This document shows, one piece after another, positions 1 through 6,697 of a stretch of 6,865 nucleotides of DNA. Below the pieces are notes generated by a model. It saw only the letters and a program-made list of their open reading frames with translations. It did not search any database and had not been told where the DNA came from. Source of the DNA: Candidatus Rokuibacteriota bacterium. GTDB lineage: Bacteria > Methylomirabilota > Methylomirabilia > Rokubacteriales > JACPHL01. The translations under genes were made by a program, and so were the position numbers. Location of the stretch: contig JACPHL010000329.1 of assembly GCA_016188625.1 (NCBI GenBank), positions 1 to 6,865 on the forward strand. Direction: 5' to 3'. Positions within the stretch are counted from its first letter, which is position 1. Each line of letters opens with the position of its first letter.

Positions 1-1196
1 CCCAGGCCGGTGCCCTCGGCCTTGGTGGTGAAGAAGGGGTCCCAGATGCGCCCGAGGATCTCCGGGGGGATGCCCGGGCCGTTGTCCGCGACGGTGAGGA
101 CCACCCGCGAGTCGTCCTCCGGCCCGGCGCTGAGGGTGAGACGGCCCCCACGCCCGAGGGCCTCGATGGCGTTGGTCACCAGGTTGAGCAGGACCTGCAA
201 GAGGTGGCCGCGGTCGGCGACGAGCCAGAGGCCCTCTCCCGCAGGTGCGTTCACCTCGAGCCCCACCCCGGCCTCGCGGGCGGGGAGCGCCACCATCTCC
301 TGCACAGCGGTGAGCAACGGCCCCACCTCGATCCGCTGCCGCTCCGCCTTCGGCGGCTTGGAGTAGAGGGAGAGGCTCTCGACGATCCGCTGCATCTGCC
401 GGACCGCCTCCTGGAGGGAGGCGAGGGCGCGCGCGAGCTCGTCGGCGGCCAGAGGCGTCGAGGCCTTGGCCTTTCGCTCCAGCAGCTCCGTCCGGCCCAG
501 GATCACCATCAGGGGGTTTCGCAGCTCGTGGGCCACCCCGGCGGTGAGCCGCCCCAGGGCGGCCAAGCGCTCCTCCCTGACCAGCGTGGCATGCTCCCGG
601 GCGTGGACCAGGGCGACGCCGACCACCGTGCCCAGGGCTGCGGCGAGGTCGCTCTTCAGGGCGATGTGGTTACGGGGCTGGGTCGTGACGAGCACCAGGC
701 TCCCCATCACGTGCCCGTGGGCCAGGAGGGGGATCCCCAGGAACGCCCGGATCCCAGCGGCGTGGCAGGCGGCCCGGAGTGCCTCCGGACCGGTCCACTC
801 CTCGATCGCGACGAGGACCGGCTCACGGCGGGCGATCGCCAACCCCGAAGCCCCGGTTCCCGTCTCCCACTCGGCGGGGGTGACCGCGATCATCGCGGGA
901 GGGAGCGCGACGGTGGCCACTAGGTGGAAACGCGGGCTCCCCGGCCGGGTCTGCCAGACGAGTCCTCCCTCGAAGTCGAGCAGCCGGACCGCCTGCTCCA
1001 GCGCCCGGTGGAGGAGCCGCTCGCTGTCGGTCTCCCCGCCCAGCTCCTGGGCCAAGGCGAGGAGGGCCGACAGCTCGGTGTTGCAGGCCTGGAGCTGAAG
1101 CTGACAGGACGCGGGCTCGCCTTCGACGGCTGGCCTGCCCGCGGCCGGGCCCTCCGTAAACCGGGTAGGGCCATGAGACGTGCCCAGGGTCGTCAT
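1..1196 (-). CDS. Soluble GAF-domain sensor histidine kinase (3' end cut by window)
   Basis: Cytoplasmic two-component sensor kinase that would autophosphorylate a histidine and pass the phosphate to a response regulator not present here. Reading from the ATG at 1196-1194 gives 398 complete codons before the window edge. Order of parts: a short polar N-terminus; a GAF-like sensory region at about residues 46-200; a HisKA dimerisation helix with the motif VAHELRNPL, phospho-acceptor His223; then a HATPase_c domain with N box [10 protein letters not shown] (Asn338, Asn342), G1 box DNGPGIP (Asp371), F box DPFFTTK (386-392) and the start of the G2 box GTGLG at the very edge. No membrane segment or signal peptide is visible, so the input is probably a cytoplasmic ligand or redox/metabolic cue. 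The start is supported by GGGAGG at 1210-1205, eight bases upstream. It is divergent from the enolase-superfamily gene. Domain assignment is secure; the signal and partner are unknown. Only the extreme C-terminus, and any receiver domain fused there, is missing. Confidence 0.93.
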   Translation of the reverse strand, partial: MTTLGTSHGPTRFTEGPAAGRPAVEGEPASCQLQLQACNTELSALLALAQELGGETDSERLLHRALEQAVRLLDFEGGLVWQTRPGSPRFHLVATVALPPAMIAVTPAEWETGTGASGLAIARREPVLVAIEEWTGPEALRAACHAAGIRAFLGIPLLAHGHVMGSLVLVTTQPRNHIALKSDLAAALGTVVGVALVHAREHATLVREERLAALGRLTAGVAHELRNPLMVILGRTELLERKAKASTPLAADELARALASLQEAVRQMQRIVESLSLYSKPPKAERQRIEVGPLLTAVQEMVALPAREAGVGLEVNAPAGEGLWLVADRGHLLQVLLNLVTNAIEALGRGGRLTLSAGPEDDSRVVLTVADNGPGIPPEILGRIWDPFFTTKAEGTGL

Positions 1197-1245
1197 GCCC
1201 GTCGCCTCCCAACATAGGACGCCCGCCCTGCGGGGCAGGATTCGG

Positions 1246-1254
1246 TGGTAGAAT
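1246..1254 (+). promoter_or_regulatory. Extended -10 promoter candidate for the enolase-superfamily gene
   Basis: TGG followed by TAGAAT (1249-1254) matches the extended -10 pattern TGn-TATAAT with five of six core bases. No convincing -35 hexamer lies 16-18 bases upstream, which is tolerated in extended -10 promoters. Transcription would begin near 1261, giving a leader of roughly 30 bases before the ATG at 1294. It is a motif match only. Confidence 0.4.
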
Positions 1255-1278
1255 CGGCGCGCTATGGACCCGCGCCCG

Positions 1279-1287
1279 GGAAGGAGG
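1279..1287 (+). promoter_or_regulatory. Strong ribosome binding site that decides the start at 1294
   Basis: GGAAGGAGG ends six bases before the ATG at 1294, which is ideal Shine-Dalgarno spacing. The earlier in-frame ATG at 1264 has no comparable site, lies almost at the predicted transcription start, and would add ten residues (rich in Pro/Arg/Gly) before the conserved family N-terminus. The start at 1294 is therefore preferred. Confidence 0.75.
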
Positions 1288-1293
1288 CCGCGC

Positions 1294-2388
1294 ATGCGGA
1301 TCACGGACGTCGAGGTGGTCGTCCTGCGAAAACCCCTCCCCACCCCCCTGGTCGTCTCGCGGGCGGCCATCCCGGCCCGGACCGCGATCCTGGTGCTCGT
1401 GCACACCGACGAGGGGCTCGTCGGCCTCGGGGAGGCCGTGGGCGACCCCGCCGGGGTCGTGCCGATCCTCCGGGAGCAGCTCCGCCCCCTCCTGCTCGGC
1501 GAGGACCCCTTCGACATCGAGCGGCTCTGGGAGAAGATGTACGCCTCGCGCCTCTACTGGGACCTCAAGGGGGCGCTGGTCATTGCCCTCTCCGGGATCG
1601 ACCTCGCGCTGTGGGACCTCAAGGGGAAGGCCCTCGGCGTCCCCGTCTACCAGCTCCTCGGCGGGGCCTGCCGGGAGCGGGTCCGGGCCTACGCCAGCGA
1701 CCTCTTCTGGGACGAGCCCGAGGCCATGGCGGCCGCCGCGGCCCGGTACGTCGCCGAGGGGTTCGGGATCGTGAAGACCCACATCGGGCGGGATCCCGAG
1801 GGCGACCTCGCCCGCCTCCGGGCGATCCGGGACGCGATCGGGGACGAGGTGGGCCTGATGATCGACGTCAACTGCGGCTATGACCGCCCGACCGCCCTGC
1901 GGATGGGGCGGCAGTTCGAGGCCTTCCACCCCTTCTGGTACGAGGAGCCGCTCCGCCCCGACGACGTCGAGGGCCACCGCGAGCTCCGGGCCCGGCTCCC
2001 CTTCCCGATCGCGATCGGGGAGAACGAGTTCACCAAGCACGGGTTCCTGGAGCTGTTCGCCCGCGGCGCCGTGGACTACGCGATGCCCGATGCGGCCCGG
2101 GTCGGGGGGATCACGGAGACCCGGAAGATCGCGGCCCTGGCCGAGGCCTACCACCTCGTGCTCACCCCCCACAGCTTCTCGAGCGGCGTCCTCCTGGCCG
2201 CGACGCTCCACCTCATGGCCGCGACCCCGAACGCGGACCTGCTCGAGCTGGACGTCACCGGGACGGGGATCTACGAGGAGCTCCTGGCCGAGCCGTTGAA
2301 GATCGAGCAGGGGTACGTGATGGTCCCCCGGGCGCCGGGCCTCGGGGTGGTCCTCCCGGACGCGGTGCGCGCCCGCTACCGGGTCTAG
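1294..2388 (+). CDS. Mandelate racemase/muconate lactonizing enzyme family protein (enolase superfamily)
   Basis: Predicted 364-residue cytoplasmic Mg2+-dependent enzyme that abstracts a proton next to a carboxylate, as in acid-sugar dehydratases and racemases. The N-terminal capping domain begins [13 protein letters not shown] and runs to about residue 115; the TIM-barrel domain follows. Likely metal ligands are Asp191 (motif IDVN), Glu217 (YEEP) and Glu243 (IGEN). The His-Asp dyad is His293 (TPHSF) with Asp266 (MPDAARVGG), and Glu318 (LLELD) sits where mandelate racemase has its electrophilic Glu. The C-terminal half is close in pattern to mandelate racemase itself. Oddly, the second-strand motif is KTH (Lys161, His163) instead of KxK, so the second lysine, the usual S-face base, is replaced by His. 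Dehydratase or epimerase activity is possible; the substrate cannot be named. The gene ends 13 bases from the end of the convergent amidohydrolase gene. A start at 1264 (374 residues) is possible but less likely. Confidence 0.93.
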   Translation: MRITDVEVVVLRKPLPTPLVVSRAAIPARTAILVLVHTDEGLVGLGEAVGDPAGVVPILREQLRPLLLGEDPFDIERLWEKMYASRLYWDLKGALVIALSGIDLALWDLKGKALGVPVYQLLGGACRERVRAYASDLFWDEPEAMAAAAARYVAEGFGIVKTHIGRDPEGDLARLRAIRDAIGDEVGLMIDVNCGYDRPTALRMGRQFEAFHPFWYEEPLRPDDVEGHRELRARLPFPIAIGENEFTKHGFLELFARGAVDYAMPDAARVGGITETRKIAALAEAYHLVLTPHSFSSGVLLAATLHLMAATPNADLLELDVTGTGIYEELLAEPLKIEQGYVMVPRAPGLGVVLPDAVRARYRV

Positions 2389-2401
2389 GCCCTCGAACGG
2401 G

Positions 2402-3796
2402 TCAGAACGCCAGGGGCCGCCAGGCCCGCTTCCGGGGCGAGGGGATCCGCGCGCGGGCGAGCAGGGCGGTGGCGGCCCGCTGGGCCTCCGCGAGGCTCTT
2501 GGCCTCGTCCACGGTCAGGACCCGTCCCGCCTCCATCACGGGCCTCCCGTCGATGATCACGGTCTCCACCTCGGCCCCGACGGCCGCGTAGACGAGGGAG
2601 GAGACCGGGTGGTGGAGCGGCGCCGCGTGGACGTTGCGGAGGTCCGCGATGATGACATCGGCCTTCTTCCCCACCTCGAGGGAGCCCACCTCGCCCTCCA
2701 GGCCCAGGGCCCGCGCGGCCCCGATCGTCGCCATCTCGAGCGCCTGCTCGGCCGTGATCGCGGTCGGATCCTGGGTGTGGACCTTGTGGAGCAGCGCGGC
2801 GAACTTCAAGACGTGGATCATGTTCTGGTTGTTGTTGCTCGCCGGCCCGTCGGTGGCCAGCCCGACCGGGATGCCCGCGAGCAGCATCCGGGGGATCGGG
2901 GCGACCCCGGCGGCCAGGTACATGTTGCTGGTCGGGTTGTGCGAGACCGCGGTCCCGCGCGCCTTGAGGATGCGCAGGTCGCGGTCGGTCAGGTGCACGC
3001 AGTGGACCGCCAGGGTCGGGGTGTCGAGGAAGCCGATCCGCTCGAGGAGCGCGAGGTCCCCGACCCCGAAGCGGTCGAGGGCGTTCTGGACCGAGAAGGG
3101 GGTCTCGGCGACGTGCATGGTCAGCCCCACCGCGAGGTCCGCGGCCAGCCGTTGGGTGGCCACGAGCCCCTCCCGGGTGCACGTCCAGATCATGCAGGGC
3201 CCGAACCGGACGGCGATCCGGCCGTCGGCCGCCCCGTGGTAGCTCTTGGCGACCCGCTCGCAGTCGGCCAGGATGCCGTCCAGGGGCTCCACGAGCGCGG
3301 GCGGCACGCCATGGTCCACCCCGTCGTCGATGTACCCCCGCACGAAGACGCCACGCACGCCCGTCTCGAGCATCCCCCGGATCACGGCGTCGGAGAGCCC
3401 GGGCCGGGGATGGGTGTACATGAAGTCCTTGACGGTCGTCGTCCCTGAGCGGATCGCCTCGAGGCACCCCACGACGGCGGCCCGATAGCAGTCCTCCTCG
3501 GTCAGCGCGCAGGCGGCAGGCCCCACGACCTGCCGGAACCAGTCCTCGAGCCGCCGGTCGTCGGCGGGGCCCTTCAGGAGCGTCTGGAAGAGGTGGGTGT
3601 GCGTGTTGATCAGCCCGGGCAGGACGAGCTTGCCGGTGGCGTCGATGGTCCGGGGCGCCGGGCGCGGCGGCGATGCGAGGGGTGCAGGTCCGACGGCGGC
3701 GATCCGCTGCCCCTCGATCGCGACGACCCCGGGCTCCAGGATCCGGCGCTCCGGATCCATGGTCACGACCGTGCCGCCGGTGATCACGAGGTCCAT
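2402..3796 (-). CDS. Metal-dependent amidohydrolase/deaminase (AtzA/MtaD/SsnA-like, COG0402 type)
   Basis: Predicted 464-residue cytoplasmic hydrolase that would use one divalent metal to deaminate or dechlorinate a ring compound. The small beta-sandwich N-terminus (MDLVITGGTVVTMDP) leads to the metal motif INTHTH (His66, His68). Then come MHVAE (His228, Glu231), AVHCVH (His265/His268), SHNPTSN (His286) and TDGPASNNN with the catalytic Asp316. The C-terminus returns to the sandwich domain (GKKADVIIADL, then VIIDGRPV). Length and every motif fit the methylthioadenosine/S-adenosylhomocysteine deaminase, 8-oxoguanine deaminase and chlorohydrolase group; these cannot be told apart by eye. The ATG at 3796-3794 follows GTGGAGG (3810-3804) by seven bases. 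It lies 28 bases after the stop of the molybdenum hydroxylase gene on the same strand, so the two are probably co-transcribed, and the hydroxylase context makes an N-heterocycle or purine substrate plausible. All visible catalytic residues are present. Confidence 0.93.
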   Translation of the reverse strand: MDLVITGGTVVTMDPERRILEPGVVAIEGQRIAAVGPAPLASPPRPAPRTIDATGKLVLPGLINTHTHLFQTLLKGPADDRRLEDWFRQVVGPAACALTEEDCYRAAVVGCLEAIRSGTTTVKDFMYTHPRPGLSDAVIRGMLETGVRGVFVRGYIDDGVDHGVPPALVEPLDGILADCERVAKSYHGAADGRIAVRFGPCMIWTCTREGLVATQRLAADLAVGLTMHVAETPFSVQNALDRFGVGDLALLERIGFLDTPTLAVHCVHLTDRDLRILKARGTAVSHNPTSNMYLAAGVAPIPRMLLAGIPVGLATDGPASNNNQNMIHVLKFAALLHKVHTQDPTAITAEQALEMATIGAARALGLEGEVGSLEVGKKADVIIADLRNVHAAPLHHPVSSLVYAAVGAEVETVIIDGRPVMEAGRVLTVDEAKSLAEAQRAATALLARARIPSPRKRAWRPLAF

Positions 3797-3824
3797 GGAC
3801 GAGCCTCCACGTCGGGCTTGAGGG

Positions 3825-5894
3825 CTAGGGACCAGCCGGAGCGCCCCGGGCCCGCCCCTCGGCGATCAGCTCCAGGATCCGCGCGGGGGTGAGGGGCATC
3901 TCGCGCACCCGCACCCCGAAGGGGGCGAGGGCGTCGTCGAGCGCCTCGGCCACCAGCGCGGGGCCCGGGATCGCCCCCGCCTCCCCCACCCCCTTGACCC
4001 CGAGCGGGTTCAACGGCGAGGGGGTCTCGGTGTGGACGACCTCGATGGCGGGGACCTCCATGGCCGTGGGGATCAGGAAATCCATGAAGGTCGTCGTCAA
4101 GGGCTGGCCCTGACGGTCGTAGACGATCCGCTCATAGAGCGCCCCGCCGAGCCCCTGGGCGATCCCCCCGTGGATCTGCCCCTCCACGATCGTGGGGTTG
4201 ATCAGGACGCCGCAGTCGTGGTGGACGACGTAGCGGAGGAGGCGGACCTGGCCCGTCTCGACGTCCACCTCCACGACGGCGGCGTGGCAGCCGTGGGCGA
4301 AGGTCGCCTGGGGCGGGGCGTAGTAGCCGGAGGCCTCGAGCCCCGGCTCCTCGTCGGGCGCCAGGACCGGCCCCTGCCGGGGCTTGACCAGGCGCAGGGC
4401 CGCCTCGGCCGCGGCCTCCCCGTAGGCGTAGCGGATGGGGTTCGCCACGGTCGCCAGCGCCGCGAGCGTCAGCTCGGCGCCCGGCGCGCCCTTGACCCGG
4501 ACGCGCCCGCCGGCCAGCTCGAGATCGTGGGGGGCGACCTCGAGGAGCCGGGCGGCGAGGCGCAGGGCCTTGTCGCGCACCTTCCCGGCCGCGACGGCGA
4601 TGGCGTTGCCGCTCGTCACCAGGGCGCGGCTCGCGAAGGTCCCCGCCCCCCAGTTGAAGCGGCCCGTGTCCCCGGTGATCACGGTCACCTCCGCGGGGTC
4701 GCACCCCAGGGTCTCGGCCGCGATCTGGGCGAAGGTCGTGGCGTGCCCCTGCCCCTGGGTGGTGAGGCCCGTGGCGACGAGCACCTTGCCGCTCGGCTCC
4801 ACGCGCACGTGGGCCCCCTCGTAGGGGCCGATCCCGGTCCCCTCGACGTAGCAGGCCAGCCCGAGCCCGAGGTAGCGGCCCTCGGCTCGGGCGGCCGCCT
4901 GCCGGGCGCGGAAGTCGTCGAAGCCTATCCGCTCCAGGGCCCGCTCGAGGCCCGCCGGGTAGTCGCCGCTGTCGTAGCGGGTCGGCGCCCCGTCCTGGAA
5001 GGTCAGACCCACGTCCCAGGGCATCTCCTCGGGCTGGATGAAGTTCCGCCGCCGCACCTCGGCCGGCTCGAGGCCGAGCGCGCGCGCGATCAGTCCGATG
5101 ACCCGCTCCATGACGAAGGCCCCCTGCGGCCGGCCCGCCCCGCGGTAGGGGGTCACCATGACCGTGTTCGTGTAAACGACGTCGAAGCCGACCTCGTAGT
5201 TGGGGAGGCGATAGGGGCCGGGGAGCTGGGTGGAGGTGATGAGCGGCACGACGATCCCGTAGGGGGTGTAGGCGCCCGCGTCGTGGACGAAGCGATCGCG
5301 CAGGGCCAGGATCCGGCCCGCGGCGTCGATGGCCACCTCGACGTCGTGGAGCTGGCCGCGCTCCTGGCTCGCGGCCTGGAGGTGCTCGCGCCGGTCCTCG
5401 GCCCACTTCACCGGGCGCCCGAGGCGGAGGGCCGCGTAGGGGACCAGGATCTCCTCGGGATAGAAGAGCATGATCTTCGTCCCGAACCCCCCGCCGGTGT
5501 CGGGGGCGATCACCTCGACCTGGAACTCCGGGAGGCCGAAGATCCGCGCCAGGCCGTTCTTGATGGGGAGCGGGGCCTGGGTGGAGTCCCAGACGCGCAG
5601 GGTGCCCGTCCGCGGGTCGTGGACGGCCACCACCCCGCGCGGCTCGAGCGGGCTCCCGCAGCTCCGCTCGATCCAGAGGCGCTCCCGGAGGACGTGGGCG
5701 GCGCGGGCGAAGGCGGCGTCGGGGTCGCCCACGCGCTGGACGAGGCGGGCCGCGCGGTTGCCGGGGACGTCGGCGTGGACCAGGGGCGCCCCCTCCGCGG
5801 TCGCGGTCGCCAGATCGGGCACCACGGGAAGGGGCGCGTACTCGACCTCGATCAGCTCGGCGGCGTCCTCGGCGAGGGCGCGGCTCTCGGCCAC
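3825..5894 (-). CDS. Xanthine dehydrogenase/CoxL-family molybdopterin-binding large subunit, main body after a frameshift
   Basis: Catalytic subunit of a molybdenum hydroxylase, which inserts water-derived oxygen into an aldehyde or N-heterocycle at a Mo-molybdopterin cytosine dinucleotide centre. This reading frame is open for 689 codons, the first being a GTG at 5894-5892, but it begins mid-protein (AESRALAEDAAELIEVEY is the usual continuation of the hammerhead domain). The true N-terminus is in the other frame, at 6229-5897. Restored, the protein would be about 801 residues, the usual family length. In restored numbering: GGGFG at 246-250, the active-site loop PYRGAGR at 361-367, a GQGHAT molybdopterin motif near 492-497, and the catalytic Glu750 in GVGEAG. 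The PYRGAGR loop is the form II type, not the CO dehydrogenase AYxCSFR loop, so CO oxidation is unlikely. No FAD (CoxM) or 2Fe-2S (CoxS) subunit gene is nearby. The stop (TAG, 3827-3825) is 28 bases before the amidohydrolase start. Confidence 0.92.
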   Translation of the reverse strand: MAESRALAEDAAELIEVEYAPLPVVPDLATATAEGAPLVHADVPGNRAARLVQRVGDPDAAFARAAHVLRERLWIERSCGSPLEPRGVVAVHDPRTGTLRVWDSTQAPLPIKNGLARIFGLPEFQVEVIAPDTGGGFGTKIMLFYPEEILVPYAALRLGRPVKWAEDRREHLQAASQERGQLHDVEVAIDAAGRILALRDRFVHDAGAYTPYGIVVPLITSTQLPGPYRLPNYEVGFDVVYTNTVMVTPYRGAGRPQGAFVMERVIGLIARALGLEPAEVRRRNFIQPEEMPWDVGLTFQDGAPTRYDSGDYPAGLERALERIGFDDFRARQAAARAEGRYLGLGLACYVEGTGIGPYEGAHVRVEPSGKVLVATGLTTQGQGHATTFAQIAAETLGCDPAEVTVITGDTGRFNWGAGTFASRALVTSGNAIAVAAGKVRDKALRLAARLLEVAPHDLELAGGRVRVKGAPGAELTLAALATVANPIRYAYGEAAAEAALRLVKPRQGPVLAPDEEPGLEASGYYAPPQATFAHGCHAAVVEVDVETGQVRLLRYVVHHDCGVLINPTIVEGQIHGGIAQGLGGALYERIVYDRQGQPLTTTFMDFLIPTAMEVPAIEVVHTETPSPLNPLGVKGVGEAGAIPGPALVAEALDDALAPFGVRVREMPLTPARILELIAEGRARGAPAGP

Positions 5895-6229
5895 GACAGG
5901 GCGACGGGCTCGCCGACGTAGCGGACTTCGTCCGTCGCGAGGGGGGGCGGGGTGCGGGGGTGGGTGAGGGCGGGGTGCGGGATCAGGAGCGGGGTCGGCC
6001 GGTTCACCGCGCCGAGGTCCCGGGCGGTGAGGACGAGGTGGACCCCGGGGTGGGCGCGGGCCCGTCCGGGATCCACGCGGACCAGCCGGGCGTGGGCGTG
6101 GGCGCTCCGCAGCACGGCCGCGTGGAGCACCCGGGGCGGGGGGAGGTCGTCCGCGAAGCAGCCGAGCCCGCGGAGGAGCCGGGGATCCTCGCGGCGCGGG
6201 ATCCGGGCCCCGAGGGTCCGGGTCGTCAT
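5852..6229 (-). CDS. N-terminal piece of the same molybdenum hydroxylase large subunit (frameshifted)
   Basis: This frame encodes 125 residues. The first 111 are the typical start of an XdhA/CoxL-type large subunit: GARIPRREDPRLLRG, then CFADDL, RSAHAHARL and DEVRYVGEPVAL. After Leu111 (codon 5899-5897) the sequence becomes unrelated (SWPRAAPSPRTPPS) and stops, while the expected continuation LVVAESRAL is in the -1 frame. The start is well fixed: an in-frame TAG lies only five codons upstream (6244-6242) and the region between contains no other start codon. There is no Shine-Dalgarno sequence before the ATG, which fits the near-leaderless promoter just upstream. If the frameshift is real, this piece is a non-functional fragment; if it is a sequencing or assembly error, it is simply the first part of an intact gene running from 6229 to 3825. 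Confidence 0.85.
   Translation of the reverse strand: MTTRTLGARIPRREDPRLLRGLGCFADDLPPPRVLHAAVLRSAHAHARLVRVDPGRARAHPGVHLVLTARDLGAVNRPTPLLIPHPALTHPRTPPPLATDEVRYVGEPVALSWPRAAPSPRTPPS
5892..5899 (-). other. Frameshift point in the hydroxylase large-subunit gene
   Basis: On the minus strand the gene reads GCC CTG (Ala-Leu) ending at 5897 and then TCG TGG. Re-reading the G at 5897, or restoring one missing G beside it, gives CTG GTC GTG GCC GAG (Leu-Val-Val-Ala-Glu), which is the normal family sequence. One lost base therefore explains the break. The site has no slippery heptamer, so programmed frameshifting is unlikely. Confidence 0.85.
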
Positions 6230-6238
6230 GCCGAGGCG

Positions 6239-6267
6239 ACTCTAACCGGCGGCAGGGGCCCTGTCAA
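6239..6267 (-). promoter_or_regulatory. Sigma70-like promoter for the hydroxylase-amidohydrolase operon
   Basis: On the minus strand a perfect -35 TTGACA (6267-6262) is followed after 17 bases by TAGAGT (6244-6239), which keeps the most conserved -10 positions (T1, A2, T6). The start of transcription would fall at about 6233-6229, on or within a few bases of the ATG at 6229. There is no Shine-Dalgarno sequence in between, so the mRNA may be leaderless or nearly so. This is a sequence match only. Confidence 0.5.
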
Positions 6268-6271
6268 CCGC

Positions 6272-6292
6272 CCCCGCCCGAGCGTGGCGGGG
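6272..6292 (-). terminator. GC hairpin between the membrane-protein gene and the hydroxylase promoter
   Basis: Seven-base perfect arms (CCCCGCC / GGCGGGG) enclose a seven-base loop. It lies 19 bases after the stop of the small membrane protein gene and four bases before the -35 element. No T-tract follows, so it is not a classical intrinsic terminator; it could be an atypical terminator, an RNA-stabilising stem or an operator for the adjacent promoter. In such GC-rich DNA a chance stem is also possible. Confidence 0.35.
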
Positions 6293-6311
6293 ATCCTCGG
6301 GAGGGGGGCCG

Positions 6312-6659
6312 CTACCGGGCCCTGGAGGGCCCCAGGGGGGACGGCCAGGGCCCGGCGCCGGTCCGGGCGAAGGCGAGGCGGGGGGAGGCGGCCCGCCCCG
6401 CCACCGCCACCGGCTCCACGCGACGGCCCCCCGTCCCGAGGAAGACCGAGGCCCAGTAGCTCCCCACGACCGCCCACTGGAGCCACCAGAGCCCCGCGAA
6501 CCACGGGTGGACGAGGAAGGTGAAGGGGAAGAAGACCAGCGCGGCCACGGCCCGGGCGGTGTCGTGGGCGTGGTAGGCCCCCAGGGCGGCGTCGCCGATG
6601 ATGTACAGGCCGCCGATGAAGAACACGGCCCGCGCCATCATCCTGAGCAGCTCACCCAT
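6312..6659 (-). CDS. Small membrane protein of unknown function (three predicted helices)
   Basis: Predicted 115-residue integral membrane protein that I do not recognise. Hydrophobic stretches lie at about residues 10-28, 35-53 and 54-75; the third is rich in Trp and aromatic residues (GLWWLQWAVVGSYWASVF). The last 40 residues form a soluble tail rich in Arg, Pro, Ala and Gly. An Arg at position 6 and Arg79-Arg80 after helix 3 suggest positive flanks, although topology is uncertain. A purine-rich GAGGGGGAG stretch directly before the ATG at 6659 could serve as ribosome binding site but is unusually close; an in-frame TGA ten codons upstream rules out a much earlier start. It sits on the same strand as, and 82 bases before, the hydroxylase gene, but a promoter and hairpin between them suggest separate transcription. 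The clear alternation of hydrophobic segments supports a real gene; no function can be given. Confidence 0.72.
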   Translation of the reverse strand: MGELLRMMARAVFFIGGLYIIGDAALGAYHAHDTARAVAALVFFPFTFLVHPWFAGLWWLQWAVVGSYWASVFLGTGGRRVEPVAVAGRAASPRLAFARTGAGPWPSPLGPSRAR

Positions 6660-6697
6660 CTCCCCCTCGCCGGGCCGGCTGGTTCACTCCTTAGCCA

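Noticed and set aside
884-898. Inverted repeat CCGCGAT-C-ATCGCGG
   Set aside because: It is internal to the kinase coding sequence, with a one-base centre and no regulatory context.
1211-1216. TATGTT as a -10 element for the histidine kinase gene
   Set aside because: Transcription would start downstream of the kinase's own GGGAGG ribosome binding site, and there is no -35 match.
1264-1293. Earlier ATG at 1264 as start of the enolase-superfamily protein
   Set aside because: It has no ribosome binding site, and the added ten residues are unlike the family; ATG 1294 has an ideal GGAAGGAGG six bases upstream.
2004-2019. Perfect 16-base palindrome CCCGATCGCGATCGGG
   Set aside because: It encodes the conserved strand Pro-Ile-Ala-Ile-Gly before the metal-binding Glu243; coding constraint and GC-rich codons explain it.
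823-2211. Long minus-strand open frame antisense to the enolase-superfamily gene and running into the kinase region
   Set aside because: Translation is low-complexity (Pro/Gly/Asp/Glu/Val-rich) with no domain motif, while the plus-strand frame has full enolase-superfamily motifs. It is a by-product of high GC3 on the coding strand.
2385-3467. 360-codon minus-strand open frame overlapping the amidohydrolase in another frame
   Set aside because: Arg/Gly/Pro-rich translation with no motif; the true frame at 2402-3796 carries all metal-binding residues.
5892-5899. Programmed -1 ribosomal frameshifting in the hydroxylase gene
   Set aside because: The site CCCTGTC is not a slippery heptamer of the XXXYYYZ kind and the family is not known for recoding; a single-base deletion or sequence error is simpler.
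4032-5921. 629-codon plus-strand open frame opposite the hydroxylase gene
   Set aside because: Composition is repetitive Gly/Asp/Val/Leu/Arg and antisense to a motif-rich enzyme; high-GC codon bias keeps the opposite frame free of stops.
6320-6337. Hairpin CCCTGG-AGGGCC-CCAGGG near the end of the membrane-protein gene
   Set aside because: It lies inside the coding region with no T-tract; likely chance in GC-rich DNA.
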